A stretch of 64,000 nucleotides of DNA from Massilia sp. CFBP 13721 (GCF_014842025.1 NZ_JACYUY010000004.1:62001-126000), one strand, 5' to 3'; counted from the stretch's first letter, positions 1-8,550 are shown. Notes: generated by a model not told the origin, from the letters alone. Program-made: numbers and translations.

Positions 1-1
1 G

Positions 2-769
2 CAGCTGCCGTTTTCGGTGATCGCGTCCGGCATCGCAACGCTGCTGGTCATCACCTTCTTCGTGACCTCGGCCGATTCCGGCGCCCTCGTGATCGACATG
101 ATCACTTCCGGCGCCGCGCCCAACCCGCCGGTCTGGCAGCGCATCTTCTGGGCGGTCTGCGCCGGCGTCGTGGCCGCCGTGCTGCTGCTGGCAGGCGGAT
201 TGCAGGCGCTCCAGACCGCCGCGATCGCCAGCGCGCTGCCATTCGCGGTGATCATGCTGTTCATCTGTTACGGACTGCTGCGTGCCCTGCAGACGGAAAA
301 CGAAGGCACCTCCATGGACCTCTCGATCGCCGCCGAAGCACCGCCGGCCACCGCGGGCCTGAGCTGGCAGCAACGCCTGGCCAGCATCACCCATTTTTAC
401 GGCAAGCCCGAAATCACGGCATTCCTCGGCGGCACGGCCGCCCCCGCGCTGGAAGCGGTCGCCGCCCAGATGCGAGAAAGCGGCCTGGTGCCTGAATCGA
501 TCCAGCATGAAGACCGGCTCGACCTGAACGTTCCGCACGGCGACCGCGGCGTGTTCCGCTACACGGTCCGCGCGCGCAGCTTCCGGTCGCCCAGCTTCGC
601 GTGGGCGGAAAAAAGCGGGCCGGCTCCCGACAGCCGGCACTATCGGGCCATGGCCGTGAGCTCCGAAGGCGACCAGCAGCATGACGTCAGCGGCTACACG
701 CGCGAACAGCTGATCAATGACCTGCTGAACCGCTATGCCCGCTTCCGCCACGCGCGCCGGCTCAGCTGA
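2..769 (+). CDS. BCCT-family betaine/choline/carnitine transporter, C-terminal part
   Basis: The window opens inside this gene; the reading frame is open from base 2 with no stop, so the true start lies upstream. The visible part begins in a transmembrane stretch ending TFFVTSADSGALVIDMITSG, a conserved block of BCCT uptake carriers for trimethylammonium compounds. Two more hydrophobic segments follow (about residues 45-65 and 75-95), then a cytoplasmic tail of about 150 residues. The tail is longer than in short BCCT members such as BetP and resembles the BetT-like choline branch. Family assignment is firm; the exact substrate (choline or glycine betaine) is inference. The proVWX operon at 51.5-54.9 kb is a second compatible-solute importer. 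Confidence 0.85.
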   Translation, partial: QLPFSVIASGIATLLVITFFVTSADSGALVIDMITSGAAPNPPVWQRIFWAVCAGVVAAVLLLAGGLQALQTAAIASALPFAVIMLFICYGLLRALQTENEGTSMDLSIAAEAPPATAGLSWQQRLASITHFYGKPEITAFLGGTAAPALEAVAAQMRESGLVPESIQHEDRLDLNVPHGDRGVFRYTVRARSFRSPSFAWAEKSGPAPDSRHYRAMAVSSEGDQQHDVSGYTREQLINDLLNRYARFRHARRLS

Positions 770-1073
770 GGCAAGCCGCCGACAGGCGGAGTGCCCTGCA
801 GCGCCGCCCGCTCATGCACGCGCACCGAGCGGCGAAACCAATCGTCAAGAATCGCTCCACGGCGAGGTTGTTCTCGACGCCCAGGGAACATTCTCGCGCG
901 CCGCCGATGCCGACAGGGTGCGCTCCTGGCTGGCCCGGTCCGGTGCGCGCATCCTGGCGCATGCCGGGGGATCGTAGCCAGCCTGCCGTCTTCAATTTCT
1001 GCGTGGCGACACGGTAGGAAGGGATCTCTACAATTGGAACGAGCAACCTTAACTTCCACAGGAGTTCTCAACG
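770..1073. other. intergenic region, promoter of the following gene
   Basis: No convincing gene lies here; the short overlapping frames have no recognisable similarity or ribosome site. A -10-like TACAAT sits at 1029-1034, about 40 bases before the next start codon, without a good -35 element. A Shine-Dalgarno sequence (CAGGAG) precedes the ATG at 1074. Confidence 0.4.
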
Positions 1074-1547
1074 ATGAAAATGCCCAACCTGCTTCCCTCC
1101 GCCCTGATCGGCGCCGTCGCCAGCGCGCGTTCGATGACACCCATGGCCACGATCGCCGCGGCCCGCCTTGTGCACCGCGACACGCCGGGCAACCTCTTCC
1201 TGCTCGATCGCCCTCTGTTCAAGTACGGTGCGCTGGCGATGGGGGCCGGCGAACTGGCCGGCGACAAGATGAAGAGCGCGCCGGACCGCACCGTTTTCCT
1301 GGGCCTGCTTGCGCGCGTGATGAGCGCCGGGATCGCCGGTGCGGCGCTGGCGCCGAAGGGGCGCGAAGGCGAAGGCGCGGCGGTGGCGGTGGCGACCGCG
1401 GTGCCGCTGGCTTACCTGACATTGGCGGGGCGTAAACAGGCGATGGCGCGGATGGGGCAGACCAAGAGTGGCTTGATCGAAGATGCGCTGGTGATTGCGG
1501 CAGGGGCTGCGGTGGTGGCGCTGGCGACGCGTCGGGACCGCGATTAA
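1074..1547 (+). CDS. DUF4126-like small membrane protein
   Basis: A 157-residue protein with about four hydrophobic, Ala/Gly-rich segments (roughly residues 5-30, 45-65, 75-100, 130-152). The pattern and the GAVASARSMTP start resemble the DUF4126 family of unknown function, common in proteobacteria and Bacteroidetes. The start is supported by a well-placed CAGGAG upstream. The gene stands alone and is followed at once by a palindromic intergenic element. No function can be given; family assignment is by general resemblance. Confidence 0.7.
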   Translation: MKMPNLLPSALIGAVASARSMTPMATIAAARLVHRDTPGNLFLLDRPLFKYGALAMGAGELAGDKMKSAPDRTVFLGLLARVMSAGIAGAALAPKGREGEGAAVAVATAVPLAYLTLAGRKQAMARMGQTKSGLIEDALVIAAGAAVVALATRRDRD

Positions 1548-1560
1548 GCACTCTGCGGAT

Positions 1561-1756
1561 GTAGGGTGAACTCTCCGAGCCCACGCTTACGTGCGTATGT
1601 ATTGATACTCGACCGCAACTCATCGCCTCGTGACGTATCAGACACCTGTAGCGCTAGCGGGACACCGTTGGTCGCTTTTCGAATGGCTGACGTTCGCGCA
1701 TGATCGTGCGCTTACACTGGTCTGACGTACGCGTGGGCTCAGGGCGCCCACCCTAC
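1561..1756. repeat. 196-bp imperfect inverted-repeat element (GTAGGGTG ends)
   Basis: The left end GTAGGGTG (1561-1568) is matched by CACCCTAC at the right end (1749-1756). Inside these, GAGCCCACGC (1577-1586) is mirrored by GCGTGGGCTC (1731-1740). The left arm continues with TTACGTGCG, also present in the element at 4701-4844. The arms have no coding potential. The structure resembles a REP/BIME or small non-autonomous palindromic element. No target-site duplication is evident. Confidence 0.65.
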
Positions 1757-1832
1757 GGTGCGCCACTGTCGCGATTAAAAGGAAGGCGTAGCTGCTACAC
1801 TCGCGTGTTCCCATTTCTTCAATCGTGTATCC

Positions 1833-2189
1833 ATGAAAAGCAGTTCAACCGGCGGCCTCGTCTACTCCACCGACGGCGGACGCATGTGCCCGGAATGCCG
1901 GCAACCCGTTACGGCGTGTACCTGCAAGGCCAATGCCGCCCCCAAGGGCGACGGCGTGGTGCGCGTGTCGCGCCAGACCAAGGGGCGCGGCGGCAAATCC
2001 GTCACCGTGGTCAAGGGACTGGCGCTCGATGCCGCCGCGCTCGCCCTGCTGGGCAAGCAGTTGCGTACCGCTTGCGGTTCGGGCGGCACCGTGAAGGATG
2101 GCGTGATCGAAATCCAGGGCGACCATTGCGAACTGGTGATGGAAGCGCTGAGCAAGCAAGGCCATCGCCCGAAACGGGCGGGTGGCTGA
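1833..2189 (+). CDS. yciH: SUI1/eIF1-like translation factor (YciH family)
   Basis: A 118-residue protein of the bacterial YciH group, homologous to eukaryotic initiation factor eIF1/SUI1. Residues 45-115 carry the SUI1 fold hallmarks: the basic RQTKGRGGKSVTVVKGL strand-loop, LGKQLRTACGSGGTVKDG, and the final IEIQGDH strand. The N-terminus has a CxxC (CPEC) followed by CTC, possibly metal-binding, as in many YciH proteins. Bacterial YciH has been linked to start-codon fidelity and stress translation; its role here is inferred. Length fits the family. The gene is monocistronic, with the next plus-strand gene about 400 bases away. Confidence 0.9.
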   Translation: MKSSSTGGLVYSTDGGRMCPECRQPVTACTCKANAAPKGDGVVRVSRQTKGRGGKSVTVVKGLALDAAALALLGKQLRTACGSGGTVKDGVIEIQGDHCELVMEALSKQGHRPKRAGG

Positions 2190-2342
2190 AGCAACCCCGG
2201 GATTCATGCAGGCTGCTCATCAATAAGCGGCATAATTCAGTACGTGCCGACATGAAACGGGTGGCCGCCCCTGCTGACGTAGGCAGCACGTCCAGATACG
2301 CGCTCGGACCGTGATGGCAAGTCCGGCAATGAAACTGCGGAC

Positions 2343-2371
2343 AAAAAAAAGCCCGCCGTTGCGGGCGGGCT
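2343..2371 (-). terminator. intrinsic terminator of the candidate small RNA
   Basis: Minus strand: an 8-bp GC-rich stem (AGCCCGCC ... GGCGGGCT) with a 6-nt loop, followed directly by TTTTTTTT. It has the correct form only on the minus strand, where no protein gene ends nearby. Confidence 0.8.
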
Positions 2372-2407
2372 AAATCCAATTCTTTTCTGAGGAGAGTTGG
2401 AGGAGAC
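2343..2407 (-). ncRNA. candidate small regulatory RNA with anti-Shine-Dalgarno motifs
   Basis: Read on the minus strand, a roughly 65-nt transcript would begin TGTCTCCTCCAACTCTCCTC, two C-rich anti-SD motifs. An A/U-rich linker follows, then an 8-bp GC stem (AGCCCGCC/GGCGGGCT, 2350-2371) and eight T residues. Upstream lies a plausible promoter: TTGGAC (2443-2438), 18-bp spacer, CATACT (2419-2414). The design of unpaired CUCCUCC, AU-rich Hfq-like linker and intrinsic terminator is that of trans-acting small RNAs that pair with ribosome-binding sites. No open reading frame explains the region. The targets and exact 5' end are unknown. Confidence 0.6.
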
Positions 2408-2598
2408 AGGTGCAGTATGCTGCATCACAGCACGATCGTCCAATTTCTTTTGAGAATTACCGACATGCGAACGCTGAATGTCTCGGTGCGCCCGGCCCGG
2501 CGCCGCGCGATGAACGATGCGTGACGATGCGTGCCCCGCATGCGAACCTGCTAGTATGGTTTGATCGCTGGCCACCAGTGCCCATCTTGCCAATCGCC

Positions 2599-4704
2599 AT
2601 GCAACCCGTTCCCCCTGCGGACCTGCCAGGCTATCCCGACCCGCTGTACGACCATCTGCCGGCGGGTGTCGTGGTGCACGCCGCGGATGGCCGCATCATG
2701 TCCAGCAACCGCATGGCCCAGGAACTGCTGGGCCGCAGCGAAGCCGAGCTGCTTGGCGCCAATCCCGTCGCCGGCGCCTGGGCCGTCCTGCGCGAGGATG
2801 GTTCGGCGATGCCGGCCGATGAGTTCCCGGTCAGCGTCGTACTGCGCACCGGGCAGAAACTGTCCGGCCTGCTGGTTGGCATGGTCGGCCCGGGCCTGAC
2901 CAACTGGCTGCTGTGCAATGCCTTTCCGGAATTCGACGACAGCGGCTGCGTGCGCCAGGTCGTGGTCTGCTTCACCGACTGCACCGCGCTGAAAAACACC
3001 CGCGATTCGCTGCAGGCGTCGGAACAGCGCCTGCGGCTGGTGCTCAAGGGCTCGACCGATGCGCCCTGGGACTGGGACCTGGCCACGGACGTTGTCTATT
3101 ATTCGCGGCGCTGGTGGAACATGCTCGGCTACCCGAGCGGCGACGGGCTGGACGACGCCGGCGCCTGGCGCCGCCTGCTGCACCCGGACGACGCCGTCAT
3201 GATCGCCGATTACCTGGCGGACCTGCTGCCGGGCACGCGCGATGGCTTCAACCTCGAATTCCGGCTGCGCCACCGCGACGGCCACTACGTGCCGGTGCTG
3301 TCGCGCGGCTTCGTGCTGCGCGACGAGGGCGGCAAGGCCGTGCGCATCTCCGGCGTGAATACCGACCTCACCGAACGCAAGCGCACGGAACGGCACATCC
3401 ATGAACTGGCCTATTTCGACCACCTGACCGGCTTGCCGAACCGGCGCTTCCTCATCGGCGAACTCGATCACGTACTGGCGCGCAACCGCCGTTCGCGCCA
3501 GTTCGGCGCCCTGCTCTACCTCGACCTCGACAACTTCAAACTGCTCAACGACACGATGGGCCACGACCTGGGCGACATGCTGCTGGAACAGGCCGCCGCG
3601 CGCCTGCAGGGCACGGTGCGCCACAGCGACCAGCTGGCCCGGCTCGGCGGCGACGAATTCGTGGTGGTGCTCGAAAGCCTGGGCGCGACGCAGCAGGGTG
3701 CGGCTACCGAGGCCGGCCGCGTGGCCGGCAAGATCCTGGCTGCCCTGGGCCAGCCCTACCAGCTGGGCACGCTCCTGTTCAAGAGCAGCGCCAGCATCGG
3801 CATCACCCTGTTCGACAGCGAATGCACCGGCATCGAGACCCTGCTCAAGCAGTCGGACCTGGCCATGTACCGCGCCAAGGCCGATGGCGGCAACGCCGCG
3901 CGCTTCTTCGATCCGAGCATGCAGGATGCGGCCGACCGCCGCGCCGCGTTCGATGCCGCCATGCGCAGCGGTCTCTCGCTGGGCCAGTTCCGCCTGTTCT
4001 GCCAGCCCCAGTTCGACATCCACGGGCGGCTGGTCGGCGCCGAAGCGCTGGTGCGCTGGCAGCGCGCGGACGACGACCTGGTCGGTCCCGACCAGTTCAT
4101 CGGCTTCGCCGAAGAGTCGGGCCTGATCCTGCCGCTGGGCGCGCACGTACTGCACGAGAGCTGCCGGGCGCTGGCGAACTGGCAGTGCGACCCGGTGCTC
4201 GCCTGCCTGAAACTGGCCGTCAACGTCAGCGTGCACCAGATGCGCGACGCCGGCTTCCCCGCCGCCCTCGCCGACATCCTGCGCGGTACCGGCGCGCCGG
4301 CCGAGCGGCTGTGCCTGGAGATGACCGAAAGCGTCTTCGCCGAAAACATGCAGGAGATCACCGGGCGCATGCACGAGATCTGTGCCCAGGGCGTCAGCTT
4401 TTCGCTCGACGATTTCGGCACCGGCTACTCGTCGCTGGCCTACCTCAAGCGCTTTCCGCTGGCGGCGCTGAAGATCGACCGCTCCTTCGTCCATGACATC
4501 GGCAACAACCACGGCGCGGGCTCGATCGTCGAGGCCATCATCGCGCTGGCGCGCAAGTTCGACCTCGAGATCGTGGCCGAAGGCGTCGAAGACGAGGCCC
4601 AGCGCCGTTTCCTGGCGCGGCGCGGCTGCTCCTCGATGCAAGGCTTCCTGCTGGGCCGTCCGCTGCCGCTGGCCGAGTTCGAGCACAAGTACAGCGCCGC
4701 GTAG
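2599..4704 (+). CDS. PAS-PAS-GGDEF-EAL cyclic-di-GMP signalling protein
   Basis: A bifunctional c-di-GMP enzyme candidate, 701 residues from the ATG at 2599; upstream in-frame starts add residues without domain character. Domains in order: PAS (about 10-125), PAS/PAC (about 140-270, ending GVNTDLTERKR), GGDEF (about 280-440) and EAL (about 450-700). The GGDEF domain has an intact LGGDEF active site and the inhibitory RxxD site (RHSD) five residues before it. The EAL domain keeps GAEALVRW, the DDFGTGYSS loop and LKIDRSFV, so both activities look possible. No membrane segment or signal peptide is seen, so it is cytoplasmic. The TAG stop falls inside the first bases of the palindromic element at 4701. 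Confidence 0.9.
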   Translation: MQPVPPADLPGYPDPLYDHLPAGVVVHAADGRIMSSNRMAQELLGRSEAELLGANPVAGAWAVLREDGSAMPADEFPVSVVLRTGQKLSGLLVGMVGPGLTNWLLCNAFPEFDDSGCVRQVVVCFTDCTALKNTRDSLQASEQRLRLVLKGSTDAPWDWDLATDVVYYSRRWWNMLGYPSGDGLDDAGAWRRLLHPDDAVMIADYLADLLPGTRDGFNLEFRLRHRDGHYVPVLSRGFVLRDEGGKAVRISGVNTDLTERKRTERHIHELAYFDHLTGLPNRRFLIGELDHVLARNRRSRQFGALLYLDLDNFKLLNDTMGHDLGDMLLEQAAARLQGTVRHSDQLARLGGDEFVVVLESLGATQQGAATEAGRVAGKILAALGQPYQLGTLLFKSSASIGITLFDSECTGIETLLKQSDLAMYRAKADGGNAARFFDPSMQDAADRRAAFDAAMRSGLSLGQFRLFCQPQFDIHGRLVGAEALVRWQRADDDLVGPDQFIGFAEESGLILPLGAHVLHESCRALANWQCDPVLACLKLAVNVSVHQMRDAGFPAALADILRGTGAPAERLCLEMTESVFAENMQEITGRMHEICAQGVSFSLDDFGTGYSSLAYLKRFPLAALKIDRSFVHDIGNNHGAGSIVEAIIALARKFDLEIVAEGVEDEAQRRFLARRGCSSMQGFLLGRPLPLAEFEHKYSAA

Positions 4705-4844
4705 GGTGGGCATGCCCACCGTTACGTGCGTCTCACGTTTAGATAGCGATGATCGTTCATTCCCACGGTATCGGGAAGTTGTACGACAAATTCACTGCAG
4801 CCGGCGAAGGATGCGCACGTAGCGCGCGGGCATGCCCGCCCTAC
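4701..4844. repeat. 144-bp inverted-repeat element (GTAGGGTGGGC ends)
   Basis: The left arm GTAGGGTGGGCATGCCCACC (4701-4720) is followed by GTTACGTGCGTC. The right arm mirrors it (4810-4844), ending GGCATGCCCGCCCTAC. Each arm is itself a small hairpin (GGGCATGCCC). It belongs to the same family as the element at 1561-1756 by its GTAGGGTG terminus and TTACGTGCG motif. It lies between the c-di-GMP gene and the gallate dioxygenase gene and may terminate both converging transcripts. Confidence 0.65.
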
Positions 4845-4904
4845 GTGACACGGCTGTCGAGGAAAACGCGAACTGAACGAATGATTTTTGCTCGATGGCT
4901 TGCA

Positions 4905-6137
4905 TCAGGCCGAGGCCGGAACGCGCCGGGTCTGCAAAAATTCCTCGAGCGTCTCGCCGCGCATGTGCGCGTACACCTGTAGGTTCGACATCTTCTGCAC
5001 GCGCGCGAATTTTTCGAGCACGAAGAAGCTCACGCCATAGCGCACCAGGCCCAGCCAGTCCTGGCGCCGCACCAGCGCGCGCTCTTCTTCGCTCAGGCGC
5101 AGTTCTTCGAAGGCGGCGTCGATGTCGCGCGTGACCAGGTCGCGGAAGGCCGGTTCGCGGTGGCGCCAGAAGAAGCGGTTCAGGTTCAGTGCCTTGACGC
5201 TGTGGGCGACGTCGAAGGCATAGGTGCCGTCGATCTCCTCGATGCCGGCCAGCTGCTCGTTCGCGCGTTCTTTCACCGGCGCGGCGGCCGGTCCGCTCTC
5301 CTCCATCTGCTCGTACACGGCCACCGCCATGTTGGTGGTCGTGGCCAGATAATGGTTCTGGTGCACGCAGCGGATCTCGTCGCTGAGCGCGCCGCGCATC
5401 GCCAGCCACATGATGATTTCGACGCTTTCGGCACCGCCGCGCCGCACCAGTTCCGCATGGGTCATCGCCGCCAGCGTGTCCGGCTGTTCAACGAACAGGC
5501 GCAGGAATTCCTCGTCCCAGTCGGTATCGTTGAAGCCGGTGCGTTCGCCGTGGATCTGGTGGGACAGGCCGCCGGTGCCGACCACGACCACCTTCAGGTC
5601 TTCCGGGAAGGATTCCACGGCGCGGCGTACCGCCTGGCCCAGCTTGTAGCAGCGCTTTGCCGTCGGCAGCGGATACTGCAGCACGTTGATCGCGATCGGC
5701 AGGATGGCGCCCGGCCAGGCCGGTTCGTGCGGCCACATCAGGCCCAGCGGCGAATTGCAGCCGTGGTCGAGCGCGCGGTCCTGGAACACGGCCATGTCGA
5801 ATTCGTCGTTGACCAGGCAATCGGTCACGTGCGCCGCCAGCTTCGCATGGCCGAGGATGCCGGGCAGCGGCCGGCGGCCGGCGCCCTCGTCGGCCATGTC
5901 GAACTCGGGCGACACGCCGATGGCGAAGGTCGGGTAGCAATCGAAAAAGAAGCTGTTCGCATGGTCGTTGTAGAAGAACAGCAGCACGTCGGGCTGCTGT
6001 TCTTCCAGCCATTTCGCCACCGGCTTGTAGCCGTCGAACAGTGGCGCCCAGGCCGGATCGTCCTGGCGCTTGCGGTCGTAGGCGAGGCCAATGGTGGGCA
6101 CGTGCGAGGTGCCGATACCGCCGATGATGCTTGCCAT
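4905..6137 (-). CDS. galA: gallate dioxygenase, fused LigB-LigA type
   Basis: A 410-residue extradiol dioxygenase that opens the gallate ring to 4-oxalomesaconate using Fe(II) and O2. Residues 1-290 are the LigB-like catalytic domain: TSHVPTIG with His12, NDHANSFF with His59, Glu240 near the end of the domain, and His125 and His193 as second-shell residues. Residues 300-410 are the LigA-like domain, a fusion typical of GalA/DesB. The ATG at 6137 has a good AAAGGA ribosome site; further upstream codons give no family-like sequence. It is the most distal gene of the minus-strand gallate operon. Protocatechuate 4,5-dioxygenase is the alternative, but there the two domains are normally separate genes. 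Confidence 0.9.
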   Translation of the reverse strand: MASIIGGIGTSHVPTIGLAYDRKRQDDPAWAPLFDGYKPVAKWLEEQQPDVLLFFYNDHANSFFFDCYPTFAIGVSPEFDMADEGAGRRPLPGILGHAKLAAHVTDCLVNDEFDMAVFQDRALDHGCNSPLGLMWPHEPAWPGAILPIAINVLQYPLPTAKRCYKLGQAVRRAVESFPEDLKVVVVGTGGLSHQIHGERTGFNDTDWDEEFLRLFVEQPDTLAAMTHAELVRRGGAESVEIIMWLAMRGALSDEIRCVHQNHYLATTTNMAVAVYEQMEESGPAAAPVKERANEQLAGIEEIDGTYAFDVAHSVKALNLNRFFWRHREPAFRDLVTRDIDAAFEELRLSEEERALVRRQDWLGLVRYGVSFFVLEKFARVQKMSNLQVYAHMRGETLEEFLQTRRVPASA

Positions 6138-6174
6138 GATGGTTTCCTTTATATGGTTCTTGCGCGCTGCCGGT

Positions 6175-6594
6175 TCAGATCCAGAACATGCCGCGCCGTT
6201 CGCTGAATTTCCAGCCATCGTCCGTCAACACCAGGCGGTCGCGGAACACGCCGGGCACCGGCGCTTTGGTCTCGACCGGCAGCACGCTGCCATCCTGCGG
6301 GCGGACGGCAGAGAGCAGCAGGATGCGCGAGCGCGCCCCGGCGTTTTCCGCATCCTGCACCTCGACCAGCACGTCGCTGGTAACGTGGAAGGTCATGGTC
6401 CCGGCCGGCCGCTTGCGGAAGGCGTCGAGGATGGCGCGCCGCCCGGCGATGCCCTGGCCAGGTGCGGACGGCCGGTACAGGACCGCATCCTCGGTGAACA
6501 GCGCGGCCAGTTCCTCGAAACGGCGCTCGTCGTTCAGATAGGCGTAGCGCACGATCAGGTCGGTGCAGGCCTGGCGGATGCGTGCCTCATTCAT
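6175..6594 (-). CDS. NTF2-like/SnoaL-like protein (ring-hydroxylating dioxygenase beta-subunit fold)
   Basis: A 139-residue one-domain protein. It has an N-terminal helix ending YAYLNDERRFEELAALFTEDAVLYRP and alternating beta strands to WKFSERRGMFWI, the usual signature of small NTF2-superfamily (SnoaL_4) proteins. No catalytic motif can be named. It overlaps the hydrolase gene upstream by 8 bases and lies 37 bases ahead of galA, so it is co-expressed with gallate catabolism. A lyase, isomerase or decarboxylase role on a gallate-like substrate is possible but only inferred. Confidence 0.75.
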   Translation of the reverse strand: MNEARIRQACTDLIVRYAYLNDERRFEELAALFTEDAVLYRPSAPGQGIAGRRAILDAFRKRPAGTMTFHVTSDVLVEVQDAENAGARSRILLLSAVRPQDGSVLPVETKAPVPGVFRDRLVLTDDGWKFSERRGMFWI

Positions 6595-7297
6595 GACCGG
6601 CCTCCCCCAGCCATGCGCTTAAGGCGTCCAGCACCGCCTGCGGCTGTTCCAACATCGCCATGTGGCCGCAGTCGTCGATCAGGGCTAGCTGCGGCGCGCG
6701 CGGCATCAGTTCGGTCATGCGCAGGTGCCGCTCCGGCGGGCTCCAGCCATCCTGCATGCCGCACAGGACCAGCGCTGGACAGGCGACGCCACGCAGCACG
6801 CTCGTGGCATCGGGCCGCCCGAGCAAGGCGCGCGTATGGGCGGCGTAGATGTCGGCCGACATCCGTCCGACCATGTCGAACACCCGGCGGGTCAGCACCG
6901 GATTGGCACGATGGCTCGGCGCCAGCATCGGCAGGCCCCAGGCCGCGGCGATCGCGTCGATGCCCTCCGCCGTGGCCTGGCCGACCAGCACGGCGCGCCG
7001 CTCCGCTTCTCCCGCGCCTGGTCCCTCGTAGCCGGTATCGAGCAGGGCCAGGCGCTCGACTCGCTCGGGCGCACGCCGATAAACCTCGAGCGCGACGCGC
7101 CCGCCCATCGAATGGCCCGCCAGCGCGAAGCTGGCAGGCGCGCCTTGCAGCACGCGCTCGGCCATCGCGGCCAGCGAGTCCTCGCCGTTCAGGAAGCTCA
7201 CGACGCGAACGTCATACTCACTTGCCAGCGCTTGCGCCTGCGCTTCCCACACGGTTTCGTCGCACAGCAATCCACACAGAAGATAAATCGTTTTCAT
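6587..7297 (-). CDS. alpha/beta hydrolase in the gallate operon
   Basis: A 236-residue alpha/beta hydrolase. Visible are the nucleophile elbow GHSMGG (Ser about residue 91), an acid in the strand ending LVLCGMQDGWSPP, and the catalytic His in DDCGHMAMLEQP. There is no signal peptide, so it is cytoplasmic. The ATG at 7297 (MKTIYLLCG) begins the first strand. It lies between the orphan binding protein gene and the NTF2-like gene and overlaps the latter. By context it may hydrolyse a gallate ester or a pathway intermediate, but it is shorter than and unlike secreted tannases. The substrate is unknown. Confidence 0.8.
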   Translation of the reverse strand: MKTIYLLCGLLCDETVWEAQAQALASEYDVRVVSFLNGEDSLAAMAERVLQGAPASFALAGHSMGGRVALEVYRRAPERVERLALLDTGYEGPGAGEAERRAVLVGQATAEGIDAIAAAWGLPMLAPSHRANPVLTRRVFDMVGRMSADIYAAHTRALLGRPDATSVLRGVACPALVLCGMQDGWSPPERHLRMTELMPRAPQLALIDDCGHMAMLEQPQAVLDALSAWLGEAGHE

Positions 7298-7307
7298 GGG
7301 TCTAGGA

Positions 7308-8480
7308 TTACTCGACGCCCGGATCGCGGAATTTCTCGATCGTCGCGAACTCGACGTTGTAGATGCCGCCGTCACGCTTTTCCGCCTTGCGGATGTAGAC
7401 GTTCTGGACGATGTCGCGCGTCTGCGGGTCGATCGACACCGGGCCGCGCACGCTGGTCCAGGACATGCCTTTCATGGCCGCGACCAGTTTGGCGCCGTCG
7501 CTGTCGCCGCCGGTTTTCTTCAGCGCCGCGTACAAGAACTGCATGCCGTCGTAGCCGCCGACGCCGTGGAAGTTGGGGCGCATGCCGGGATTGGCCCTGG
7601 TAAAAGCGGCTACATACGCCTTGTTTTCCGGCGACGGGTGCACCGCCGAATAATGGTGGCTGCTGACCACGCCCAGGGCGGCATCGCCGATGGTCGCCAT
7701 CAGGTCGTCGTCAAGCACGTCGCCGGTCGTGATCAGGCGCACGCCCGCTTGCGCGAGGCCGCGGTCGGTGAACTGTTTCATCACGGCCGCGCCTTCTCCC
7801 GAAGGCGCAAAGACGAACAACGCGTCCGGCTTCGCATCCTTTACGCGGGCCAGGAAGGGCGAATAGTCGGGATTGCGCAGCGGTACGCGCAGCGTCTGCG
7901 CCATCTTGCCGCCTGCTTTCGTGAATTCCTTGACGAAGACCTTCTCGGCGTCGATGCCCGGGCCGTAGTCGGACACCAGCGTGATCACCGACTTGATGCC
8001 GTTCTTCGCCGCCCACTGCGCCATCGGCGCCGTCACCTGCGCCACCGTCAGGCCGGTGCGCACGATGTAGGGCGAACGCTGCGGGATGATCGAGGTGGCG
8101 GCGTTCATGACGATCATCGGCACCCTGGCCTGGGTCGCCACCGGCGCCGCGGCCAGCGCCAGCGGGGTCAGGCCGAAGCCGGCCAGCACCTGCACCTTGT
8201 CGCGCGCGATCAGTTCCTGGGCGATGCGCTTGGTCACGTCCGGCGACACGCCGCCGTCGTCCTTGACGATGACCTGCACCTGGCGCCCGGCGACGGTGCT
8301 GCCGTTCTGTTGCAGGAACAGCTTGACGGCGGCGTCGACCTGGCGGCCGGTCGAGGCGAAGGGGCCGGACATGGGGAGGATCAGGCCGACTTTCAGTGGT
8401 TCGGCGGCGCTTGCGATGCCGGATGCGAGCATGGCGGCAGCGACGATGAGATGGCGACGGACTTTGTTCAGCTGGTTCAC
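7308..8480 (-). CDS. periplasmic substrate-binding protein, LivK/Peripla_BP_6 type
   Basis: A 390-residue ABC-type binding protein. The start is taken as GTG at 8480, preceded by AGAGGAGG; residues 1-25 form a signal peptide ending GIASAAEPLK. The mature part starts VGLILPMSGPFASTGRQ, the hallmark of branched-chain amino acid/aromatic acid binding proteins, with a two-lobed type I fold to the C-terminus. No permease or ATPase genes accompany it, so it must use a transporter encoded elsewhere or act as a sensor. Its place among gallate genes suggests an aromatic acid ligand, which is inference. Confidence 0.85.
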   Translation of the reverse strand: MNQLNKVRRHLIVAAAMLASGIASAAEPLKVGLILPMSGPFASTGRQVDAAVKLFLQQNGSTVAGRQVQVIVKDDGGVSPDVTKRIAQELIARDKVQVLAGFGLTPLALAAAPVATQARVPMIVMNAATSIIPQRSPYIVRTGLTVAQVTAPMAQWAAKNGIKSVITLVSDYGPGIDAEKVFVKEFTKAGGKMAQTLRVPLRNPDYSPFLARVKDAKPDALFVFAPSGEGAAVMKQFTDRGLAQAGVRLITTGDVLDDDLMATIGDAALGVVSSHHYSAVHPSPENKAYVAAFTRANPGMRPNFHGVGGYDGMQFLYAALKKTGGDSDGAKLVAAMKGMSWTSVRGPVSIDPQTRDIVQNVYIRKAEKRDGGIYNVEFATIEKFRDPGVE

Positions 8481-8550
8481 GGTGTGCCTCCTCTTTGTTA
8501 TGGTGCGTCCTGAGAACGCTTCTTGAAAATCGATGTCCACTATCAGACCC

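Noticed and set aside
735..977. Short plus-strand frame after the BCCT gene containing GEVVLDAQGTFSRAADADRV
   Set aside because: The end looks faintly protein-like but there is no ribosome site, no recognisable relative, and it overlaps the transporter end.
2551..4719. 722-codon minus-strand open frame opposite the PAS-GGDEF-EAL gene
   Set aside because: It is the antisense image of a clearly real GC-rich gene; the translation is Gln/Ala/Val/His-rich with no domain.
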